DNA of 64,000 nucleotides from Bacteroidales bacterium UBA2714 (GCA_002354035.1 DEKU01000004.1:41388-105387); one strand, 5' to 3'; numbered from the stretch's first letter, positions 1 through 8,647 are shown. The notes: generated by a model from the sequence alone, not told the origin. Program-made: numbers and translations.

Positions 1-735
1 GCCACCGCCCTGCTGGGCATGCTGCCCATCTGGCAAATCACGGGAGCCGACGGCACCGTGACCCACAGCGCCCTCACCGTTTTCGACCGCGTGGTCGACG
101 TGCCCCCCTCGGTGGCCCCGATCTTCTGCCAGTTCCAGTGGAGCGAGGTGCTCTCGCTGGACATGCTCGTCGTCCTCTTCACCTTCCTTTTCATTGACAT
201 GTTCGACACGATGGGCACCGTGATTGGCGTCTCACAGAAAGCCGGCATGGTGGACGAGAAAGGCAACATCGACGGCATCAACAAAGTATTCATGGCCGAC
301 GCTATTGCCACCACCTGCGGCGCCTGCCTCGGCACCTCCACAACCACCACCTACGTGGAGAGTGCTGCCGGTGTGGGAGCCGGTGGACGCACAGGCCTCA
401 CCGCTTTCACCACCGTCTGCTGCTTTGCCATCGCGCTCTTCTTTGCGCCCATCTTCACCCACATCCCCTCGGCGGCGACCACTGCTGCGTTGGTCATCGT
501 GGGTCTGATGATGCTCAGCCCCATCAAGCAGATTGAACTGGACGACTACAGCGAGTCCATCCCCGCTTTCCTCACCATCATCCTCATGCCCCTCTGCTAC
601 AGCATCAGCGACGGCATCCTCATCGGCATGATTTCCTATGTGCTCATCAACGCCCTCTGCGGCAAAGCCAAGAAAATCTCCCCCACCATGTGGGTGCTGG
701 CAGTCCTCTTCATCGCCCGCTACATATTCCTGTAG
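1..735 (+). CDS. NCS2-family purine permease (AzgA/PbuG-like), C-terminal part
   Basis: The gene enters from the left edge, so only about the last 244 residues are visible and the true start is outside the window. It reads as the C-terminal half of a nucleobase:cation symporter of the NCS2 AzgA/PbuG/AdeP branch, which imports hypoxanthine, guanine or adenine across the inner membrane. The diagnostic stretch DMFDTMGTVIGVSQKAGM is followed by the adenine/guanine-permease signature GTSTTTTYVESAAG and GGRTGLTA. Several hydrophobic membrane segments follow, ending in YIFL. A hairpin terminator lies just downstream and faces the convergent hydrogenase gene. The family is clear; which purine is carried cannot be told from this part. 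Confidence 0.88.
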   Translation, partial: ATALLGMLPIWQITGADGTVTHSALTVFDRVVDVPPSVAPIFCQFQWSEVLSLDMLVVLFTFLFIDMFDTMGTVIGVSQKAGMVDEKGNIDGINKVFMADAIATTCGACLGTSTTTTYVESAAGVGAGGRTGLTAFTTVCCFAIALFFAPIFTHIPSAATTAALVIVGLMMLSPIKQIELDDYSESIPAFLTIILMPLCYSISDGILIGMISYVLINALCGKAKKISPTMWVLAVLFIARYIFL

Positions 736-758
736 CCACCTGTGGTTACCAAACAGCC

Positions 759-789
759 AGAGGGGCAGCCGCTTCGCGGCTACCCCTCT
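759..789. terminator. Hairpin between convergent genes
   Basis: AGAGGGG pairs with CCCCTCT, and inside it AGCCGC pairs with GCGGCT around a TTC loop, with a single C/A mismatch in the stem. It sits between the 3' ends of the permease (+) and the hydrogenase-like gene (-). It probably ends transcription from both sides, although neither side has a long T-run. Confidence 0.6.
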
Positions 790-831
790 GCTTTACGCTA
801 TAAAGGTCTCGGCTATCGCACGGCCGGCATT

Positions 832-2205
832 CTATTTCACCTCCGGTGGCTCGTTGTCGCCGATGGGGTCCTCGCCCCACACCGAGCGGGTGGCGGCCAG
901 GCACTCCTGCCGTGTGATGTCGTCCAGCCGTTCCAGATGGCGCTGATAAAAGACACAACGTGTCAGCCCCACCTGCTTGCACACCACATCGGTGGCAAAA
1001 GCCTCGCACGTCGGGGCTCCGCACATTCCGCAGTCCACCTGCGGCAGATACATCTTCAGCTTGTTAATCTTCTCCAACTTCTGATAGGCTCGCGAAAGAT
1101 CCTTGTCGAGCGTGAGCATCGACCGGGCCTGGGCTGGCTCGGCAAAGGAGTTCTCAATCAGATAATCACGGTAGGCATCCATCTCTCGGGCGCGGGCCAC
1201 CTCGCCGTTGCGCTCGCGCTCGGCGGCCTTACGGGCGCGCGCATACATCCGCTCGCCGCAGAGGAACCGGTTCTCACACGACAGCAACGCCCCCGCACAA
1301 CTCTGGTCACAAGCCCTGAGCTCCAGAAACTCCACACCCTCCACCTCCTCATTCTCCAGCTTATCCAGGAAATCCATCACATTCTGGATACCATCAATTG
1401 CATACGACCGTTTGGCCAGACAGATGCGACGCTCGCCGTTGGTGAGGGTGGAGAGGATGGCATCGGCCGACAGCTGAGGTGTTTGCAGAGCTGTATAGGC
1501 ATAGCCCTTGCCCTGCTCCTTGATGCGGCGGTACACCTTGTTGAAAAGAGCGTCCATATTTATCACGCCGTCAATCAGCGAGCGTTTCTCGCCCACGGGG
1601 GCCTTGACAGCGGCAATCTTGGCGGCGCAAGGCGTCACATAGAAAAGACCTATCTCCTCCCGCGGCACACCCCGCTCCTCGGTGAGCAACTTCAGCACAT
1701 ACATGGCCGAAATGTCGAGCGGAGCCTTCACAGGGATGATATTCCCCACCAGCGAAGGATACTTGATCTGTATCAGCCTCACGATGGCAGGGCAGAAACT
1801 GGAAATCAGCGGCTCGTCGTCCTCATGCTCGCGGGCATATTTATGTTTCACATCGGCGTAGATGGCCGCCGCCGACTCCACCTCATACACATGCTTAAAC
1901 CCCAAATCCTTCAAGGCGGCATAAATGCGCGACACACGGATGTCGTCCGGAAACTGCCCCAGAAACACCGCCGGCAGCAACGCCACCGAATGCGGAAACT
2001 CATGCACCATCTTGAAATCGTCCTGCTTGATGAAGATGGCGTCCACGGGGCAGGCCTCGTGGCACTTGCCACAGTCAATGCAGCGGTCCTCCATGATGAA
2101 TGCCTTGCCGTTGCTGATGCGGATAGCCTCGGTGGGGCATATTTTCATGCATCGCGAACAGCCAATGCAATTGCCGTCGTCGATTTCGAGAGCGTGGTAA
2201 AACAT
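832..2205 (-). CDS. [FeFe]-hydrogenase-like iron-sulfur protein, putative sensory type
   Basis: 457 residues. The N-terminus has two [4Fe-4S] ferredoxin motifs (Cys13/16/19/23 and Cys42/45/48/52). The middle is an [FeFe]-hydrogenase large-subunit domain. The four cysteines expected to bind the H-cluster cubane are visible as FCP (Cys138), TPC (Cys193) and CDQSC (Cys299, Cys303). The residue before Cys138 is Phe137, where catalytic enzymes have the proton-transfer cysteine. Near the C-terminus a further Fe-S motif, CGMCGAPTC (Cys392/395/400), is followed by Cys409. The altered motifs and the upstream partners, an anti-sigma-like ATPase and a DRTGG protein, resemble the HsfB-type signalling hydrogenases of clostridia. 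A role in sensing H2 or redox state rather than bulk H2 turnover is inferred. No PAS domain is present. Confidence 0.85.
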   Translation of the reverse strand: MFYHALEIDDGNCIGCSRCMKICPTEAIRISNGKAFIMEDRCIDCGKCHEACPVDAIFIKQDDFKMVHEFPHSVALLPAVFLGQFPDDIRVSRIYAALKDLGFKHVYEVESAAAIYADVKHKYAREHEDDEPLISSFCPAIVRLIQIKYPSLVGNIIPVKAPLDISAMYVLKLLTEERGVPREEIGLFYVTPCAAKIAAVKAPVGEKRSLIDGVINMDALFNKVYRRIKEQGKGYAYTALQTPQLSADAILSTLTNGERRICLAKRSYAIDGIQNVMDFLDKLENEEVEGVEFLELRACDQSCAGALLSCENRFLCGERMYARARKAAERERNGEVARAREMDAYRDYLIENSFAEPAQARSMLTLDKDLSRAYQKLEKINKLKMYLPQVDCGMCGAPTCEAFATDVVCKQVGLTRCVFYQRHLERLDDITRQECLAATRSVWGEDPIGDNEPPEVK

Positions 2206-2226
2206 GAGCTTATAAATATTATGTAG

Positions 2227-2640
2227 TTAAACAAAATTGACAATCATCTCAACCGTTGTGCCAACCCCCACCTCGGAGGTGACATTGAGCGTGTCGACAT
2301 TCTTCTGCATGTTGGGCAGGCCCATGCCGGCGCCGAACCCCATGTCGCGCACCTCGGGCCGCGCCGTGGAGTAGCCCTCCTGCATGGCCTGGGCTATATC
2401 GGGGATGCCGGGCCCTTTGTCCGCCACCACCATGTGGATTTTGTCGGCCTCAATGTCCACCAGCACCTTGCCGCCGTAGGCATGGGCTATGGCGTTGACC
2501 TCAGCCTCGTAGAGCGCCACCACCACCCGTTTCACAATCTGGGGAGCCACGCCCAACTGCTTCAAAGTCTTCTTGACCGAACTCGATGCCGTGCCGGCAT
2601 TCGTGAAGTCGCCTTCTATAACTGTGTATTCCTGATGCAT
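2227..2640 (-). CDS. Anti-sigma-factor-like ATP-binding protein (RsbW/SpoIIAB type)
   Basis: 137 residues forming a single HATPase_c domain of the GHKL fold. The N-box reads EAEVNAIAHAYGG, the G1 box DKGPGI and the G2 box GFGAGMGLPNM, all in the expected order. There is no histidine phosphotransfer domain, so this is a stand-alone serine-kinase or anti-sigma-like ATPase rather than a sensor kinase. The gene lies 22 nt downstream of the DRTGG gene and 21 nt upstream of the hydrogenase-like gene, so the three are probably co-transcribed. The same trio occurs around sensory hydrogenases in clostridia, where it is thought to pass on a redox signal. No partner sigma factor or anti-anti-sigma factor is visible in the window. 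Confidence 0.82.
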   Translation of the reverse strand: MHQEYTVIEGDFTNAGTASSSVKKTLKQLGVAPQIVKRVVVALYEAEVNAIAHAYGGKVLVDIEADKIHMVVADKGPGIPDIAQAMQEGYSTARPEVRDMGFGAGMGLPNMQKNVDTLNVTSEVGVGTTVEMIVNFV

Positions 2641-2662
2641 AGTACTTGTTGGTTCTTAGGGA

Positions 2663-3004
2663 TTAATACAGGGGCTGGATGCCGGCGTCGAACAGCAAGC
2701 CGCAGGTCTTGAACATAGAGTAGCTGGTGGCAATCAGCACCATGTCGTTATCCTCGGCCAGTTCGACCATATCGGCTGTGGGCTTCTTATTGCGCACAAA
2801 AACCACAATGTCGAGCGTGGCCATGTCGCAAGTGCGGATGGTCTGCACATTGCAGAGACCCGTGATGAGCATCGGGGTCTCCTTCAGCGTCAACACATCG
2901 CTCATCAAATCGGATGCAAAAGCGGTGGTCACCTCCTCGTCCAGACGATCCTGGCCAAGATACACTGTAGCATTGAGCGTTTCAACTATTTCTCGCAGTG
3001 TCAT
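2663..3004 (-). CDS. DRTGG-domain protein
   Basis: 113 residues, about the length of one free-standing DRTGG domain, a fold also found in HprK and Pta N-terminal regions. It starts MTLREIVETLNATVYLG and contains the typical core with ASDLMSDVL and LITGLCNVQTIRTCDM. No catalytic motif is visible. It is the first gene of the three-gene operon with the ATPase and the hydrogenase-like protein, preceded by a good -7 box. DRTGG domains are thought to bind ligands or act as regulators, and the role here in the hydrogenase signalling unit is inferred only from context. Confidence 0.75.
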   Translation of the reverse strand: MTLREIVETLNATVYLGQDRLDEEVTTAFASDLMSDVLTLKETPMLITGLCNVQTIRTCDMATLDIVVFVRNKKPTADMVELAEDNDMVLIATSYSMFKTCGLLFDAGIQPLY

Positions 3005-3045
3005 GATAAATACAGATTAGATGTTAGTATAAAAAAATGATTTTG

Positions 3046-3053
3046 CAAATATA
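3046..3053 (-). promoter_or_regulatory. Predicted -7 box of the DRTGG/hydrogenase operon
   Basis: Read on the minus strand this is TATATTTG, a match to the Bacteroidota -7 consensus TAnnTTTG, about 42 nt before the DRTGG start codon and inside an A/T-rich stretch. Confidence 0.6.
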
Positions 3054-3243
3054 CAAAAAAAAACCAATTCAGCAACCCTACTTGAAAAAAAAAACTGCCG
3101 CAATGAACTTTAATCTCACAATATCAGCACACAACAATCTTCACAACCAACCCGTTCCGCAGCTGGCCTCAACCCCTGCCCCACCCCCGCCGCCACGCGC
3201 TGAGGCCTGGCATCAGGGGCTCTTGGCCCTCGCCCTGTTCTGT

Positions 3244-3309
3244 CCATTTTGTTTCTTGTTACACACTATTTAGTTTCTTATTACTCTCTATTTAGTCTCT
3301 TGCCGAGAG
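3244..3309 (+). repeat. 11-bp-period intergenic repeat, site A
   Basis: Six consecutive 11-mers: CCATTTTGTTT, CTTGTTACACA, CTATTTAGTTT, CTTATTACTCT, CTATTTAGTCT, then the tail CTTGCCGAGAG. Odd and even units differ, giving a 22-nt higher-order period here. The same unit recurs at sites B (16224), C (31449) and D (45316). It lies in the gene-free divergent gap (3005-3427) between the DRTGG gene and the LD-carboxypeptidase. Apart from this repeat, the -7 box and a long-looped GCCGAGA/TCTCGGC inverted repeat (3302-3344), I see nothing else in that gap. Confidence 0.7.
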
Positions 3310-3427
3310 TCAAAGTGTAGTATAAACATCGGCTTTATCTCGGCAAAGGAAGGGAGGGAGGGGGACAATAAAAGGGCTTTGCCCACGTTTTTAATACACA
3401 AAAAATATAACGCATACCGCTGACATT

Positions 3428-4360
3428 ATGAACAGAGAAACACCTATCGTCATACCTCCCAGCCTCCGGCCGGGCGACCGCGTGGCCATTACGGCTCCGG
3501 CAAGGAAAATCAGCGCCGCCGAGCTGGCTCCCTGTGTGCGCCTGCTGGAAAGCTGGGGGCTGGAGGTGCTGCTGCCCGAAGGCCTGTATGCCACCGACAA
3601 CCAATTTGCCGGCGCCGACGCCGTCCGCACGCAGGTGCTGCAGGGCTTGCTGGACAATCCGGAAGTGAAGGCCGTGTTCTGCGCGCGAGGAGGGTACGGG
3701 ACGGTGCGCATTGTGGACCGACTGGACTTCGGCCAGTTATCCCAAAACCCTAAATGGATTGTGGGCTATAGCGACATCACTGTGCTGCACAGCCACATAC
3801 ACCGGCAGCTGAACATGGCCACCATGCACGCCACCATGCCCATCGACATCCCGGCCGACGCGGTGGAGTGTCCCTACCCCTCGACCGACACGCTCCGGCG
3901 CATGCTGTGGGGCGAGACCATGCAGTATCGCAGCCCTGCCCACGAGTTGAACCGCAGCGGCGTTGCCGACGGGGTGCTGGTGGGCGGCAACCTGTCAATC
4001 CTTTACAGTCTGACAGGTTCGGCCAGCGACATCGACACCGAGGGGAAAATCCTCTTTATCGAAGATTTGGACGAATATCTGTACCACATCGACCGCATGA
4101 TGATGAACCTCAAGCGCAGCGGCCACCTGCAAGGGCTGGCCGGGCTGGTGGTGGGGGCCATGAGCGACATGCACGACAACGCCATCCCCTTCGGCCGGAC
4201 GGCCCAGCAAATTGTGGCCGACGCGGTGGCGGAATATGCCTATCCGGTGTGCTTCGGATTCGCGGCCGGACATATAGGCACCAACAACTGCGCCCTGGCC
4301 TTGGGCCGACGCGTACACCTTGAGGTGGACGGGGGCGGCGAGCTGCTTTTCATGCCTTAA
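3428..4360 (+). CDS. LD-carboxypeptidase (peptidase family S66, LdcA-like)
   Basis: 310 residues, the usual size for S66 serine peptidases that cut the terminal D-Ala from murein tetrapeptides during peptidoglycan recycling in the cytoplasm. The N-terminal half has the GGYGTVRIVDRLDF segment and the nucleophile elbow GYSDIT, whose Ser is the expected catalytic residue. The C-terminal half has GGNLSIL, the acid in LFIEDLDEYLYHIDRM, and GHIGTNN, whose His completes the Ser-Glu-His triad. There is no signal peptide, in line with a cytoplasmic site. It is followed by other envelope genes on the same strand, although a promoter separates it from the next one. Confidence 0.9.
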   Translation: MNRETPIVIPPSLRPGDRVAITAPARKISAAELAPCVRLLESWGLEVLLPEGLYATDNQFAGADAVRTQVLQGLLDNPEVKAVFCARGGYGTVRIVDRLDFGQLSQNPKWIVGYSDITVLHSHIHRQLNMATMHATMPIDIPADAVECPYPSTDTLRRMLWGETMQYRSPAHELNRSGVADGVLVGGNLSILYSLTGSASDIDTEGKILFIEDLDEYLYHIDRMMMNLKRSGHLQGLAGLVVGAMSDMHDNAIPFGRTAQQIVADAVAEYAYPVCFGFAAGHIGTNNCALALGRRVHLEVDGGGELLFMP

Positions 4361-4408
4361 AAAAAGAGGCCGAATACAACATTTTTTTATCAATCAAAAA
4401 AATAGTTG

Positions 4409-4416
4409 TATTTTTG
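4409..4416 (+). promoter_or_regulatory. Predicted -7 box before the deacetylase-like gene
   Basis: TATTTTTG matches TAnnTTTG and lies 20 nt before the chosen ATG at 4437. It also argues against the longer reading frame that would start inside the carboxypeptidase gene. Confidence 0.6.
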
Positions 4417-4436
4417 CAATTTCAAAATCAACAGTT

Positions 4437-5768
4437 ATGCTGCTGATATATGTCCCAAAACTGACCAATCGAGCTGGCTACACCATCAATGTGGTCATGA
4501 GGGATATATTGCAAACAGATTTTGCCATCACGGTCGACCCCCAAGCTTTCCGGAACCACGAGGGACCCCGCCTTTGCTACGCCAACAGCCCCGTTGAGGG
4601 CTGCGACGCCCCGTTTGTGAAATCGGCGCGCCTGCTGTTCGAAACCACTATCGAGGAGCAGCAGTGCCACCCCTTTGCGCACAACGGGATGACGGCCCTG
4701 TTCCCCGTCTTTGCCCGCGACGCGGTGATGCCGTTCGACCCTTTTGCGGCCATCTTCTTCATGCTTTCGCGCTACGAGGAATACCTGCCACACCGCAAGG
4801 ACAGCCACGGACGGTTTATGGCAACGGAGAGCCTGGCCTACAAAACGGGGTTTCTGCAAACCGCCGTGGTGGACCGCTGGGCCCTGATGCTCCGCGACAT
4901 ATTGCGTGACCGCTATCCTGAACTGATGTTCCGGAGCCGCACGTTCAGTTTCGAACAGACTGTGGACATCGACGCCGCCTACTGCTATCTGCACAAGGGC
5001 ACTTTCCGAACGGTGATGGGGCTGCTGCGCGACGGCATCCATCGGCACGACCCCGAGGAGGTGCGCCACCGCCTCAGGGTGTTGCTGAAAAAAGAGGAAG
5101 ACCCCTACGACACGTTCGACTATATACTGGAGCTGAGCCAAAAATACACCTACCGCAGCAACCTCATTTTCTTCACCCTGATGGGGGACTATGGCATCTA
5201 CGACAAGCCGGCCTCGCCCCATTGCAGCGAGTACCGCGAACTGCTCCAGCATCTGGGCGACTATGCCAAAATGGGTGTGCATGGGTCGTACTACTCGGCC
5301 GAGGAACCTGCGCGGCTGGAGCGCGAGATAGCACGCCTGTCGGACATCCTGCACCGCTCCATAGTCCGCAACCGGTTTCACTTCCTGCGCTTCAACCTGC
5401 CCTATGCATACCGCAACCTACAGCAGCACAACATACTGCACGACTACTCAATGGGATATGCCGAGGTGCCGGGATTCCGCTGCGGGACGTGCACCCCCGT
5501 GCCTTTCTTCGACCTGAACAGCGACCAGGAGGGTAACCTGACGATGCATCCGTTCATGGCCATGGACACCACCTTCCACACACACATGAAACTGAGCCCC
5601 GACGAAACCATCCGGCAGCTGCACTCCCTTGTGGATGAGGTGAAAGCGGTGGAGGGCACCTTCTGCTGCATCTTCCACAACCAGAACCTGAGCGACGATT
5701 TCGACTGGAAGGGATGGCGCACGGTGTATGAGGACCTGCTGGAATATGCCGCCACCCAACACGTATAA
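4437..5768 (+). CDS. Polysaccharide deacetylase-family protein (DUF7033-like N-terminus)
   Basis: 443 residues from the ATG at 4437. This start was chosen because the predicted promoter lies just upstream and an upstream extension would overlap the preceding gene. The N-terminal half resembles the DUF7033 region that precedes polysaccharide-deacetylase domains in Bacteroidota, with LSRYEEYLPHRKDSHGRF. The second half begins with the metal-binding DIDAAYCYLHKG segment and continues with FDTFDYILELSQKY and the late motifs GSYYS and RFHFLRFNLP. The likely role is removing acyl groups from a cell-surface or wall polysaccharide; the substrate is unknown. The next gene, kdsC, starts about 55 nt downstream and may share the transcript. 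Confidence 0.78.
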   Translation: MLLIYVPKLTNRAGYTINVVMRDILQTDFAITVDPQAFRNHEGPRLCYANSPVEGCDAPFVKSARLLFETTIEEQQCHPFAHNGMTALFPVFARDAVMPFDPFAAIFFMLSRYEEYLPHRKDSHGRFMATESLAYKTGFLQTAVVDRWALMLRDILRDRYPELMFRSRTFSFEQTVDIDAAYCYLHKGTFRTVMGLLRDGIHRHDPEEVRHRLRVLLKKEEDPYDTFDYILELSQKYTYRSNLIFFTLMGDYGIYDKPASPHCSEYRELLQHLGDYAKMGVHGSYYSAEEPARLEREIARLSDILHRSIVRNRFHFLRFNLPYAYRNLQQHNILHDYSMGYAEVPGFRCGTCTPVPFFDLNSDQEGNLTMHPFMAMDTTFHTHMKLSPDETIRQLHSLVDEVKAVEGTFCCIFHNQNLSDDFDWKGWRTVYEDLLEYAATQHV

Positions 5769-5823
5769 CGATTGTTTCAACAAACCCCTCACCTATATAC
5801 TAACAGCTAACAACTGCAACACA

Positions 5824-6360
5824 ATGATCAACTACAAAGAAAAACTGCACGAAATCAAGGCTTTTGTGTTTGATTTCGACGGCGTGATGACCGATGGGAG
5901 CGTATGGACATACGCCGACGGGGAGACCGTGCGTTTCGGAAACATCAAGGACGGATTCGCTATTCAGTATGCCGTCAAGAAAGGCTATATCGTGGCACTG
6001 ATTTCGGGGGCCACCTCGCTGAGCATCAACAACCGGATGGCCGCCCTGGGAGTGACACAGTGCTACACGGGATGCGCCAACAAGATGGAGACCTACAAAG
6101 AATTTCTGTCGAAAAACGGACTGTCCGAGAATCAGGTAGTCTGCATGGGCGACGATATTCCCGACTACGGAATCATGACACACTGCGGGGTGGCCGCATG
6201 CCCGGCCGACGCCGCCACCGAGATTAAGGAAATCTGCGACTACATATCGCTCTATGGCGGGGGATTCGGATGTGTTCGCGACATCATAGAGCAGGTGCTG
6301 CGGCTGCAAGGACAATGGTTTAACCCCTCGGTGGCCAACCACGAGGCTATGAATTGGTAA
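5824..6360 (+). CDS. kdsC: 3-deoxy-D-manno-octulosonate 8-phosphate phosphatase (KdsC)
   Basis: 178 residues from the ATG at 5824, the typical KdsC length. The longer frame reaches back into the preceding gene and is not used. It is a C0-type HAD phosphatase without a cap: motif I is FDFDGVMTDG (nucleophile and acid/base Asp), motif II is in ALISG, the Lys region is KMETYKEF, and motif III is GDDIPDYGIM. KdsC removes the phosphate from KDO-8-P to give KDO for the inner core of LPS, in the cytoplasm. The enzyme is tetrameric in known cases. The surrounding genes also act on the envelope. Confidence 0.92.
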   Translation: MINYKEKLHEIKAFVFDFDGVMTDGSVWTYADGETVRFGNIKDGFAIQYAVKKGYIVALISGATSLSINNRMAALGVTQCYTGCANKMETYKEFLSKNGLSENQVVCMGDDIPDYGIMTHCGVAACPADAATEIKEICDYISLYGGGFGCVRDIIEQVLRLQGQWFNPSVANHEAMNW

Positions 6361-6417
6361 CAACATAATTAAAACAATATTATTATCGAGAGAATACTAT
6401 TAATATTATTCCTGCTG

Positions 6418-7305
6418 ATGGCAATGGTGCCCTGCCGGGCCCAGAACGACACCGACACTTTGGACATGGACAATGAGCTGCCAAAGGGGACGGTGATGCT
6501 GGGGACGTACTATTCCGACAGGTTTGTGGGACGCAAAACGTCGAACGGTGAGGTGTTCCGTCAGAACCAATACACCGCCGCCCACAAGACCATCCCCATG
6601 GGGACTTACCTTCTGGTGACCTATCCACCTACCAACTTGAGGATAGTGGTGAGGGTCAACGACCGCTGCCCCAAGCCGGGAATACTGGACATGACGAAAC
6701 TGGCCGTGCACAGCATCGGCATCAAAGGGTCGGGCAAGGTGGTGGTCACCACGCTCGACCCCGCCACAGGCTATGCCCTATGGATTGAACAAGACACCCT
6801 GGCCATGGAGAGAGAGGAGTACTATGCTTTTCGCGACCGCACACGCCGAAAACGCATATCGCCCTACCCCATCTCGCCAACCGACAAGCCCGAAAGCACC
6901 CCCCGCAAGGCCGACACGCCGCCAAAGAGGAGTACGAAACGGACTGAGTTGGCTGTGGCAGAAATCGAACCCCAAGACACACTGCCCGACCCTCCTCCGC
7001 CAATCCAAGAGCCCACCCAGCAGCCTTCGACCAAACCCGAGGAGCATCCCACGGAGCATATGGAGCAGAAAGGCCACTTGTACGACATAGAGCTGTGTAT
7101 CGTCAACTCACAGATGGCCGCACAACGCGAAGTAAGCCGTTTGCCCAAGGACTTGCAGGAAAAGACTTTATTCCGTCGTAATCAACTGAATAATCAGGTG
7201 CACGTAATCCTTTCGCTCGGCGACACACGCAGCCACGCCGTCCGCACCCAAGCCATGCTAATCGACGACTATCCCGAAAGCTGCCTTATACCCCACGAGC
7301 AGTAA
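6418..7305 (+). CDS. RlpA-like double-psi beta-barrel protein with C-terminal SPOR-like region
   Basis: The first ATG gives 295 residues. Residues ~25-120 form an RlpA-type double-psi beta-barrel (GTYYSDRFVGRKTSNGEVF, then IPMGTYLLV, VRVNDRCPKPGILDMTKLA). A Pro/Lys-rich linker follows, then a C-terminal region that looks SPOR-like. Such proteins are septal lytic transglycosylases or peptidoglycan-binding proteins of the periplasm. The frame is open upstream of the ATG back to 6373 and encodes a clear signal-peptide core (ERILLILFLLMAMVPCRAQ), but that extension contains no ATG, GTG or TTG. Translation probably starts at an ATT/ATC codon around 6379-6385, or else the original ATG has been lost. 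Confidence 0.8.
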   Translation: MAMVPCRAQNDTDTLDMDNELPKGTVMLGTYYSDRFVGRKTSNGEVFRQNQYTAAHKTIPMGTYLLVTYPPTNLRIVVRVNDRCPKPGILDMTKLAVHSIGIKGSGKVVVTTLDPATGYALWIEQDTLAMEREEYYAFRDRTRRKRISPYPISPTDKPESTPRKADTPPKRSTKRTELAVAEIEPQDTLPDPPPPIQEPTQQPSTKPEEHPTEHMEQKGHLYDIELCIVNSQMAAQREVSRLPKDLQEKTLFRRNQLNNQVHVILSLGDTRSHAVRTQAMLIDDYPESCLIPHEQ

Positions 7306-7433
7306 AGTGACACCTTTTATTTTCGCGATCAAACACACAATGTAGATACATCATATTCAGACGAAAAGAAGATTGAGGCGAGAAAAAAAAGAAAAAAAAC
7401 ACAAAAAAAAAATGCCATGTAAATAATTATTGC

Positions 7434-7441
7434 TATCTTTG
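7434..7441 (+). promoter_or_regulatory. Predicted -7 box of the T9SS gene cluster
   Basis: TATCTTTG, an exact match to TAnnTTTG, about 90 nt upstream of the PorP/SprF start in an A-rich region. It is the only strong promoter-like site before porP-gldKLMN. Confidence 0.6.
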
Positions 7442-7531
7442 CAAGTCAAAATCTGAATTGCCTTTTCATCGAAAAAGCAGCTCAGAAACGCATTTATACA
7501 AATGATTATTAAATAGATAGATGATACTAAT

Positions 7532-8527
7532 ATGAGGATCCGCATGAAAATCAAACTGAGCAAGAAACTGTCACTTTTGCTGATAGCATTGGGATTTTCA
7601 TGTGTTGTCATGGCCCAGACGGAGCCCCAATTCTCACAATACATGTTCAACAGGATGTCTTACAATCCCGGTTATGCTGGCAGTTCTGGCTCCATCTGCG
7701 CTGCGGCGATGTACAGGCAGCAATGGTTAGGCCTCCATCTTGACCCACCCACGGGTGGCACCTCTGCCGGTTCCACTCCTACCGACATCCTCTTCACTTT
7801 CGACATGCCTGTGAAGTTCCTCCACGGTGGCATTGGATTCACGGTGGTTTCCGACAAAATCGGTTATCGCGATAATATCCAACTCTCTGTCGACTACGCT
7901 TTCCGCATGTTCTGGGGCGAGGGTAACCTCTCGGCAGGTTTTGAGTTCAACTTGATTAATAGCAAGCTGGACAAAAGCTCTCTCATTGCCAACGATCCTA
8001 ACGACCCTCTCCTCAACGGATTGGGTGAAGCTGCAACGATGATTGACGGCTCGGTTGGTATCTACTACCAAGTGCCGGGCAAATACTATTTAGGTCTCTC
8101 TGTTAAAAACCTTCTCGCTGCTCACAGCGACGAGATTAAATTCACCAACGCCCGCACCGTTTATGCAATGGGTGGCTATGAATACACTCCTTCCAGCGCT
8201 CCATCAATCCGCATCAAACCTTCAGCCATGTTAAAGACTGCCAACTTCAGCCGTTTCCAGGCTGATGTGTCCTGTCTGGTGGACTATCGCAACGCTTTCT
8301 GGGGCGGTTTGGGCTACAGGGTTCAGGATGCAATCTATGTCTTGGCGGGTGTGCATTGGAAAAAATTCCGCTTGGGACTGGCTTATGACATCACTACCAG
8401 CCGCTTGGGTACTTTCAAACCCGGACGCAGCATGGGTACACTTGAGGTATATTTGAAATTCTGCTTCAAGGTGGTCGTGCCTCGCAAACCTCACACCTCT
8501 TACGGTAACACGATTTACCTGTTGTAA
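7532..8527 (+). CDS. PorP/SprF-family type IX secretion outer-membrane protein
   Basis: 331 residues with a signal peptide ending MAQ (about residue 30). The mature protein opens with TEPQFSQYMFNRMSYNPGYAGS, the hallmark of PorP/SprF proteins, and the rest alternates amphipathic beta-strands as expected of an outer-membrane barrel. Members of this family work with the T9SS as outer-membrane partners of GldK/PorK or attach cargo. It is the first gene before gldK, the usual order (porP-K-L-M-N). The gap to gldK is about 120 nt. Confidence 0.92.
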   Translation: MRIRMKIKLSKKLSLLLIALGFSCVVMAQTEPQFSQYMFNRMSYNPGYAGSSGSICAAAMYRQQWLGLHLDPPTGGTSAGSTPTDILFTFDMPVKFLHGGIGFTVVSDKIGYRDNIQLSVDYAFRMFWGEGNLSAGFEFNLINSKLDKSSLIANDPNDPLLNGLGEAATMIDGSVGIYYQVPGKYYLGLSVKNLLAAHSDEIKFTNARTVYAMGGYEYTPSSAPSIRIKPSAMLKTANFSRFQADVSCLVDYRNAFWGGLGYRVQDAIYVLAGVHWKKFRLGLAYDITTSRLGTFKPGRSMGTLEVYLKFCFKVVVPRKPHTSYGNTIYLL

Positions 8528-8647
8528 TGTCCAAAACGTAAAAACATTTAAAAAACGAAACATTTTAAACGAATCTGCGTATAAACGGGGACAGAAACAG
8601 TCCTCAACAACACAAAACAAAGAATAAATAAAAATACAATACTCAAT

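Noticed and set aside
742..2226. 494-codon plus-strand frame opposite the hydrogenase-like gene
   Set aside because: The translation is low-complexity His/Leu/Arg-rich, while the minus strand encodes correctly spaced Fe-S motifs.
3037..3273. 78-codon frame in the divergent gap upstream of the LD-carboxypeptidase
   Set aside because: It begins within the promoter region, has a Pro-rich anonymous sequence, and ends inside repeat site A.
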